Assembly (NCBI GenBank): GCA_050732575.1
Contig: JBOHRF010000203.1
Coordinates: 1 to 9,109 of the forward strand
Direction of reading: 5' to 3'
Origin: JBBDWZ01 sp050732575
Lineage (GTDB): Bacteria > Gemmatimonadota > Gemmatimonadetes > Longimicrobiales > RSA9
DNA: 9,109 bases
Positions 3,993-9,109 of the stretch are shown in pieces. How positions within the stretch are numbered: the first letter of the stretch is position 1; each line of letters opens with the position of its first letter. The notes under the pieces are model-generated. The model worked only from the letters and a program-made list of their open reading frames with translations, was not told where the DNA came from and did not search any database. Made by a program: the position numbers and the translations under genes.

Positions 3993-6641
3993 ATGCGCGT
4001 TTACGAAGTAGCCAAAGAATTCCACCTGGAGCCGGAGAAGCTGCTACAGCTTTTGCGCAGCATGGGTGTGGCCGTCCGCAGCGAAGCTTCGTCTGTGGAC
4101 GATGCCACTGTGGCGAAGCTGCGCGCGCGCTTTGAGCGGGAACGACGGGCTGGCCACGGGGACGCGGACGAATCCATTCAGACCGTAATCGATGACGCAC
4201 AGGCGGGTACGAAGCGACGCCGCCGCAGGAAAGAGGATCTGCCTGCGGTACCGGAGCCCGAGCCGGAACCCGTAGAAGAAGTCGAGTTGGTGCTGTCTCC
4301 AGCCTGGCTTGCCCCACCGGTCGAGGTGGAGTCCGTGGTCGAGCCGCCGATGCCCGAGGTGCCCGAGGTGGTCGCGGCGGTGGAACCCGAAGTCGTCGAA
4401 CCCGAACCCATTATTGAAATCCCGGTCGTCGAGCCAGAACCGCCGGCCGAGCCCCTGGCGCCAGCCGCCAGGGTAGCCACGCCCCAGCAGCGGCCCAGAC
4501 TGCGCCGGGCGGCCGAGGTCCTCGGTTGGGCGCCGCCTCGTCCCAAGGCCCCGCCGCCCGTGGAGCGGCCCAAACCAAAACCAGCCTGGACGCCGCAGCC
4601 GGCGGCCAGCGCTGCGCCCGGTGGACAGGTTCGCATCCAGGCGGAGGGCTACACCAGCGACGGGCGCGTCAAGAAGAAGGACAAGAAAAAGAAGAAGACC
4701 CGGCGCGTCGATGAAGTTGCGGTGCAGGAAAACATCCATCGCGTGTTAGCCGAGCTGAAGACGGGCGGCAAGCGGCGCAAACATCGCCGCGAAGAAGCGC
4801 CTAGCAGGGTCGAGTTGCAGCGTGAGCGCGAGCGTCGTGCCGCGGAAGAGGCCCAGACGATTCGAGTCAATGAATTCCTGACCGTAGCAGAACTGGCCGA
4901 GCTGATCGAGAAAACGCCTACGGAAATCATTTCGAGCGCGTTCAAAAACCTCGGTCTCATGGTCACCATCAACCAGCGTCTGGACTTCGATCAAATCGAG
5001 TTGCTGCTCGACGAGTTCGGATTCCTGGCCGTGCGCGAAAGTGAGTACGGCGCCGATCTGGCGGGTGAGACGGAGGAAGAGGAGCGCGCTGAGGATCTGA
5101 GTCCACGACCGCCGATCGTGACCGTGATGGGACACGTCGATCATGGCAAGACGTCGCTGCTTGACTATATCCGCCGCACCAATGTCGTGGCCGGCGAAAG
5201 CGGTGGTATTACCCAGCACATCGGCGCCTATCACGTGGCACTGGAAGATGGTCGGGCCGTCACGTTCCTGGATACGCCGGGCCACGCAGCCTTTACGGCC
5301 ATGCGGGCACGAGGCGCCGAGATCACGGATCTGGTCATCCTGGTGGTAGCAGCAGACGATTCCGTGATGCCGCAAACCAAGGAAGCCATCAGCCACGCGC
5401 GTAACGCTGGCGTGCCCCTCATTGTGGCCGTGAACAAAATCGATTTACCGGGCGCCAACCCCGCGCGTATCAAGCAGGACTTGTTGCAACACGGTGTGGT
5501 GGTGGAAGACTTTGGTGGTGATGTGCTGAGCGCTGAGGTAAGCGCCAAGAAGGGGAATGGCGTTGAGGATCTGCTCGAGAAAATCTTGCTGCAGGCAGAG
5601 GTCCTGGATCTGAAGGCGAATCCCAGTCGTACGGCGCAGGGCACAGTCGTGGAAGCGCAGCTCGACCCCGGCAAGGGCGCGGTTGCCACCGTACTGGTGA
5701 CCAACGGGACGTTGCGCGTGGGCGACAGCTTCGTCTGCGGCCATTACGATGCCCGTGTACGCGCGTTGCTCGACGAGCGCGGTAAGATCGTCAAGCAGGC
5801 CGGCCCGGGTATTCCGGTGCAGGTGCTGGGCATGCCAGGCGTACCGCAGGCGGGCGACACACTCATGGTCATGGATGCGGTCCGGGCCAGCGAAATTGCT
5901 CAGACCCGCTCGCGTTTGGAGCGAGAGAAGCAACTGCGCATCAAGAGCCGTGGCGTCAAACTGACCGATATCAGCAAGTTGCTCGCGCAGGGTCAGACCG
6001 CCAACCTGAATTTGATCATCAAAGGAGACGTGGATGGTTCGGTGCAAGCGCTTTCGGATGCGTTGGCCCAGCTCTCCACGCCCGAAGTGCAGGTTGAAGT
6101 CATTCACCGAGGCGTAGGTGCCATCAACGAGTCCGATGTGCTGCTCGGTGCAACCGCGGGCGCCATCATTATTGGCTTCCACGTCCGCCCAGGCCCCGAT
6201 GCCCGTGCGCTGGCTCAGCGCGAAGGCGTAGACATCAAGTCCTACAACATCATCTACGAGGCGGTCGAAGACGTGAAAGCCGCGCTCGAAGGGTTGCTGT
6301 CACCGGAGGAGAAGGAAGTCATCCTGGGCGTAGCGCAGGTCCGCGAAACGTTCAAGGTGCCGCGCGTCGGCCTCATTGCCGGTTGCCAGGTCACCGATGG
6401 CGTCATCGATCGGAAAGGCCGAGTTCGTCTGGTGCGTGACGGCGTGCAGGTCTATCAAGGCGAAATCGCCAGTCTCAAGCGCTTCAAGGATGACGTCCGT
6501 GAAGTGCGTGAAGGCTTCGAATGCGGTATCGGCATTGCCAACTTCAATGACATCAAGGTGGGCGACACTATCGAGTGCTTCCGCGTGGAGTCCGTCGCGC
6601 GCACACTCGCGGGCGCGGCTAGCGGGCAAAGCGCCGGCTAA
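3993..6641 (+). CDS. infB: Translation initiation factor IF-2
   Basis: An 882-residue IF-2, the GTPase that brings fMet-tRNA to the 30S subunit and promotes subunit joining. Order: an N-terminal IF2N module (1 to about 47, RVYEVAKEFHLEPEKLL), a long low-complexity linker (about 85-165, rich in Glu, Pro and Val, then Pro/Ala), a Lys/Arg block (about 226-240), and a second IF2N module (about 290-345). The GTPase has G1 GHVDHGKTS (380-388), G2 around GGITQHIGAY, G3 DTPGHAAF (427-434), G4 NKID (481-484) and a SAKKG-type G5. The beta-barrel and C-terminal fMet-tRNA-binding domains follow, so the protein is full length. Start: ATG 3993, with GAGG (3986-3989) 3 nt upstream. A TTG at 3984 would add three residues but has no ribosome site; an in-frame stop at 3972-3974 rules out anything earlier. 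Confidence 0.97.
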   Translation: MRVYEVAKEFHLEPEKLLQLLRSMGVAVRSEASSVDDATVAKLRARFERERRAGHGDADESIQTVIDDAQAGTKRRRRRKEDLPAVPEPEPEPVEEVELVLSPAWLAPPVEVESVVEPPMPEVPEVVAAVEPEVVEPEPIIEIPVVEPEPPAEPLAPAARVATPQQRPRLRRAAEVLGWAPPRPKAPPPVERPKPKPAWTPQPAASAAPGGQVRIQAEGYTSDGRVKKKDKKKKKTRRVDEVAVQENIHRVLAELKTGGKRRKHRREEAPSRVELQRERERRAAEEAQTIRVNEFLTVAELAELIEKTPTEIISSAFKNLGLMVTINQRLDFDQIELLLDEFGFLAVRESEYGADLAGETEEEERAEDLSPRPPIVTVMGHVDHGKTSLLDYIRRTNVVAGESGGITQHIGAYHVALEDGRAVTFLDTPGHAAFTAMRARGAEITDLVILVVAADDSVMPQTKEAISHARNAGVPLIVAVNKIDLPGANPARIKQDLLQHGVVVEDFGGDVLSAEVSAKKGNGVEDLLEKILLQAEVLDLKANPSRTAQGTVVEAQLDPGKGAVATVLVTNGTLRVGDSFVCGHYDARVRALLDERGKIVKQAGPGIPVQVLGMPGVPQAGDTLMVMDAVRASEIAQTRSRLEREKQLRIKSRGVKLTDISKLLAQGQTANLNLIIKGDVDGSVQALSDALAQLSTPEVQVEVIHRGVGAINESDVLLGATAGAIIIGFHVRPGPDARALAQREGVDIKSYNIIYEAVEDVKAALEGLLSPEEKEVILGVAQVRETFKVPRVGLIAGCQVTDGVIDRKGRVRLVRDGVQVYQGEIASLKRFKDDVREVREGFECGIGIANFNDIKVGDTIECFRVESVARTLAGAASGQSAG

Positions 6642-6887
6642 CGCAACGAAAGCGAATCCTCCCGTTACCATGGATGCCCGTGGCATCGCTGGTTGCGTGT
6701 CCGCCCACATGGCCGCCGAGCGAGTTGGAGCAGGAGCAGCGAGCCACACGCACGAGCTCACCCTGGGACTCACGTGGGAAGTGCTGCTCCAGCGCCATTC
6801 GGTTGAACTGTCCATTTCGGTATTCCGAACCATCCCCAGCTCATCACCCCTGGCTCACCTGTTTGTGCCTCACTTGGATGGTGCGCG

Positions 6888-7169
6888 ATGGTGATTGGCA
6901 TCATTGCCTGGGAACTCGAGGTGTTTGGTTGTCAATCGCTCAAGGAAAAGCGGTCGGTCATCAAGAGCCTAAAAGACCGTCTGCATGATCGCTTCAACAT
7001 CTCGGTGGCAGAAACCGGGCATCAACAGCTCTGGCAACGGTCGGAGTTGACGGCCTGCGTGGTCGCTGGCGAACGCAAACATGCCGAGTCGGTGTTGGCC
7101 AGCGCCGATTCCCTGGTCGGGGCCGAGCCGCGAGCTCGCATCATTGACACGTACCGGTCCTTTCGTTGA
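6888..7169 (+). CDS. ylxP: DUF503 family protein YlxP
   Basis: A 93-residue protein of the DUF503/YlxP family, which has a small ferredoxin-like fold and no firmly assigned function. The family is commonly encoded between infB and rbfA. Hallmarks seen: MVIGIIAWELEVFGCQSLKEKRSVIKS at the N-terminus (family pattern SLK-KR-VIKSL), FNISVAETGHQQLWQRSEL in the middle, and the final segment IIDTYRSFR. The ATG at 6888 overlaps no gene and has only a weak purine-rich leader (GGATGG, 6877-6882); the adjacent GTG at 6891 is a possible alternative. It stands 246 nt after infB and 48 nt before rbfA. The family call is confident; the function is unknown. Confidence 0.88.
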   Translation: MVIGIIAWELEVFGCQSLKEKRSVIKSLKDRLHDRFNISVAETGHQQLWQRSELTACVVAGERKHAESVLASADSLVGAEPRARIIDTYRSFR

Positions 7170-7217
7170 CTAAAATCGCAACCGTGATGCTGGGATGAAG
7201 AAAGGTGGGAGTGGTCC

Positions 7218-7598
7218 ATGGCGGGCCGCCGGCTCGACCGACTCAACGAACAGGTGAAGCGCGAGGTCGCTGACATCCTGCACTCCAAAGTGAAGGATCC
7301 GCGCATTGGCCCGGTGACCGTCACGGATGCGCGCGTTGCGCGAGATCTTTCGTTGGCCACAGTCTATGTGTTGCGGAGCGGAACCGAAGAGGAACAGCAG
7401 GATACACTGGCTGGGCTGAAAGCGGCCGCGCCCTACATCCGCAACGAGCTCGGGCAGCGGCTGCGCCTGCGCAAACTGCCCTCCGTTCGGTTTCTGCGTG
7501 ACCAGATGCTCGAGCAGGCCCAGCGCATCGAGCAATTACTTCATGACGTGCGGCAACCCGCGCCAATTGAATCCGAGCACGAGCGGGATGAAGATTGA
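7218..7598 (+). CDS. rbfA: 30S ribosome-binding factor RbfA
   Basis: A 126-residue RbfA, a single KH-type domain protein that binds the 30S subunit near the 5' end helix of 16S rRNA and helps 16S maturation, notably in the cold. Recognised by RRLDRLNEQVKREVADIL at the N-terminus, VKDPRIGPVTVTDARVARDLSLATVYV (family pattern DPR-G-VTVT-V--S-DL--A-VYV), and the C-terminal LRKLPSVRFLRDQMLEQAQRIEQLL. The ATG at 7218 has GGGAG (7207-7211) 6 nt upstream. The charged tail of about 12 residues overlaps the truB start by 11 nt. Confidence 0.95.
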   Translation: MAGRRLDRLNEQVKREVADILHSKVKDPRIGPVTVTDARVARDLSLATVYVLRSGTEEEQQDTLAGLKAAAPYIRNELGQRLRLRKLPSVRFLRDQMLEQAQRIEQLLHDVRQPAPIESEHERDED

Positions 7599-8475
7599 CG
7601 AGAGCCGTGACTTCGTTCTGCGCGTTGACAAACCCGTCGGCCCGACCTCACACGACGTGGTGGCCCGGTCGCGACGGGCCTTGCACATCCATCGGGTTGG
7701 GCACACAGGCACACTCGATCCCTTTGCCTCCGGCTTGTTGCTGCTCTGCGTGAATCGGGCAACGCGCCTGGCCGAGTTTCTTACGGGCCTGGATAAGACA
7801 TATGTCGGTGTGGCTCGGCTGGATGGCGTTACCACCACAGACGACCGCACGGGTGAATTCATTGCCCAAAACGATGCGTGGAGAAGGCTTGATCCTGCCC
7901 GGATCGAGGGCGCCATGCAGGCCATGAGGGGTGAAGTTCTCCAGGTTCCACCGGTCTACTCGGCGAAGAAGGTGCAAGGCGAGCGCGCATATCGGCGCGC
8001 ACGTCGTGGAGACATCGTTCAGCCCAGCCCAGTCCGCGTACGTATCGAGCGGTTCGAGCTGCTCGATTTGAGCTTGCCGGAACTTCGCTTTGTCGTGGAA
8101 TGTTCATCCGGCACGTATGTCCGGGCCCTGGCCCGCGATCTGGGCCAGGCCCTGGGCACGGGTGGCTATTTGAGCGAGTTGCGACGGACTCGGATTGGAA
8201 ACTTGTCGGTCGTAGACGCACTTTCGCTGGCTGAACTCGATGATGGCGCAGCCTGCGAACGGGCAGCCCTTTCGCCGCTGCAGGCATTGGCGCATCTACC
8301 CACGCTCGAGCTGGATGAGCACAATGCACGTCGGTTTGGACAAGGCCAGCGGTTGCCGCAAGCTACATCCAAGCCCCGTGATGTCATTGCGGTTACACAC
8401 CAGGACACACTGTTCGCGCTGGCCCGGGAGGATGGCCACTGGCTGTGGCCGATCAAGGTGTTGAGTCCATCGTGA
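7588..8475 (+). CDS. truB: tRNA pseudouridine(55) synthase TruB
   Basis: A 295-residue TruB, which makes pseudouridine 55 in the T-loop of tRNAs and also acts as a tRNA chaperone. Motifs: VDKPVGPTSHDVVARSRRAL near the N-terminus, the catalytic block GHTGTLDPFASGLL with the nucleophile Asp44, then YSAKKVQGERAYRRAR, and SSGTYVRALARDLG with its following GGYLSELRRTRIG. A PUA-like C-terminal part (about 235-295) ends in LWPIKVLSPS. The ATG at 7588 lies inside the end of rbfA, and the protein then starts at the usual distance from the first motif. Its ribosome site is poor (GAGCGGG directly abutting the ATG), so coupling to rbfA translation is likely. Its stop TGA overlaps the ribF GTG. Confidence 0.96.
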   Translation: MKIDESRDFVLRVDKPVGPTSHDVVARSRRALHIHRVGHTGTLDPFASGLLLLCVNRATRLAEFLTGLDKTYVGVARLDGVTTTDDRTGEFIAQNDAWRRLDPARIEGAMQAMRGEVLQVPPVYSAKKVQGERAYRRARRGDIVQPSPVRVRIERFELLDLSLPELRFVVECSSGTYVRALARDLGQALGTGGYLSELRRTRIGNLSVVDALSLAELDDGAACERAALSPLQALAHLPTLELDEHNARRFGQGQRLPQATSKPRDVIAVTHQDTLFALAREDGHWLWPIKVLSPS

Positions 8476-9109
8476 GTGAGGAACTCGCGTTACCGGCGCC
8501 ACCGCTGCCGCCCCGATCGGCCGTGGTTACGGTCGGCATATTCGACGGTGTACATCGCGGTCACCAGGCACTTCTCGAGCGTTTGAAATCCCGAGCGCGG
8601 GAACTCAACCTGAAGTCCGTGGTGGTCACCTTTGAGCCGCATCCGCTGCGCGTGCTGCGACCCGAAGCGGCGCCGCCGCAACTGTGCACGGCCGCGGAAA
8701 AGCTGGAGCTGCTCCAGCAGGCGGGAGTGAATCACGTGACCGTGCTCCCCTTCACACATCGACTGGCTGACCTCTCGCCCCGCGCGTTCGTCGAGCAAGT
8801 GCTTTTGGCCCATTTTGGCCTCGATCATCTGGTCATTGGCTACGATCATGGATTCGGCAAAGACCGCAGCGGCGATGCGGCCACGCTGCAAAGCCTGGGG
8901 CAGGAACTCGACTACGGTGTCACGGTAGTGCCCCATACGGACCTGCATGCGCAACCGATTTCATCCACTCGGATTCGCGCATTGGTTACGGACGGCCAGG
9001 TCGTGGAGGCCGCGCAAGCGCTCGGCCGGCCCTACTCGTTTCAGGGCCGCGTGGTGCGTGGCGATGGCCGCGGCCGCGAGTTGGGATTCCCTACCGCCAA
9101 CCTGGAGAT
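8472..9109 (+). CDS. ribF: Bifunctional riboflavin kinase/FMN adenylyltransferase RibF (3' end outside window)
   Basis: An open frame from the GTG at 8472 to the window end (212 codons, no stop) encodes the N-terminal two thirds of RibF, which converts riboflavin to FMN and then FAD. The adenylyltransferase domain shows the nucleotidyltransferase motif GIFDGVHRGHQ (22-32), TFEPHP (53-58), the DHLVIGYDHGFGKDRSGD segment and ISSTRIR (163-169). The riboflavin kinase domain begins after about 185 and reaches the flavin/ATP-binding signature LGFPTANL (204-211) as the window ends. The GTG shares bases with the truB stop (GTGA), the classic coupled overlap. AAGGTG (8455-8460) is a possible ribosome site. 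In many genomes rpsO follows. Confidence 0.94.
   Translation, partial: MSEELALPAPPLPPRSAVVTVGIFDGVHRGHQALLERLKSRARELNLKSVVVTFEPHPLRVLRPEAAPPQLCTAAEKLELLQQAGVNHVTVLPFTHRLADLSPRAFVEQVLLAHFGLDHLVIGYDHGFGKDRSGDAATLQSLGQELDYGVTVVPHTDLHAQPISSTRIRALVTDGQVVEAAQALGRPYSFQGRVVRGDGRGRELGFPTANLE

Noticed and set aside
4044..4739. Long minus-strand open frames opposite infB
   Set aside because: They mirror the low-complexity IF-2 linker and give Gly/Arg/Ser-rich nonsense proteins without any family signature.
6674..6988. Possible 104-residue gene between infB and ylxP
   Set aside because: It overlaps the first 100 nt of ylxP in another frame, has no ribosome site and no recognisable motif.
1..9109. CRISPR arrays, insertion sequences, prophage or defence genes
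   Set aside because: No direct-repeat arrays, terminal inverted repeats, transposase or integrase motifs were seen. Gene content is core housekeeping, apart from pgeF and the Sec-OsmC gene.

Overview
The window is a GC-rich, densely packed bacterial stretch with every gene on the + strand. Most of it is a classic translation and ribosome-maturation operon in the order rimP, nusA, ylxQ, infB, ylxP (DUF503), rbfA, truB and ribF, the last cut by the window end. Upstream of this lie pgeF (multicopper polyphenol oxidase / YfiH family) and an OsmC-family gene. From memory, the style of PgeF, RimP (ending in an RAHLVFRWEE-type tail) and NusA resembles Gemmatimonadota or a related lineage. I have not run a search, so the phylum is a tentative inference.

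The most notable object is the OsmC-family gene at 998-1456. A simple ORF caller splits it into two pieces at an in-frame TGA (1184-1186). The two halves are in the same reading frame with no intervening bases. Together they make one normal-length OsmC protein of 152 residues. The TGA sits exactly where the family has its reactive cysteine, in the context GA[TGA]MLGTLNGGLEARG. It is followed by a 7-bp hairpin with a GGA apical loop, 26 nt downstream, which fits the published bacterial SECIS rules. I read the gene as a selenoprotein, with Sec63 as the likely attacking residue and Cys131 as its partner. OsmC-like selenoproteins are known from marine metagenomes, so the family is not wholly new. 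This instance would still be mis-annotated by standard pipelines as a pseudogene or as two small hypotheticals.

Layout: 17-823 pgeF; 824-997 a spacer with a strong inverted repeat and only a weak promoter candidate; 998-1456 Sec-OsmC; 1457-1606 a regulatory region with an 11-bp inverted repeat, a plausible sigma-70 promoter (TTGATC-17-TAGATT) and a perfect 9-bp hairpin plus T-run that looks like a rimP-leader attenuator; 1607-2095 rimP (TTG start); 2211-3635 nusA; 3607-3960 ylxQ, overlapping nusA; 3993-6641 infB; 6642-6887 a 246-nt gap with no recognisable gene; 6888-7169 ylxP; 7218-7598 rbfA; 7588-8475 truB; 8472-9109 ribF (partial).

The operon genes work together in 30S subunit maturation (RimP, RbfA), initiation (IF-2), transcription elongation, termination and antitermination (NusA) and tRNA modification (TruB), with RibF supplying FMN/FAD. 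The ylxR gene (DUF448), which often sits between nusA and ylxQ, is absent. If the Sec reading is right, the genome must also encode SelA, SelB, SelD and tRNA-Sec. None of these is in the window.
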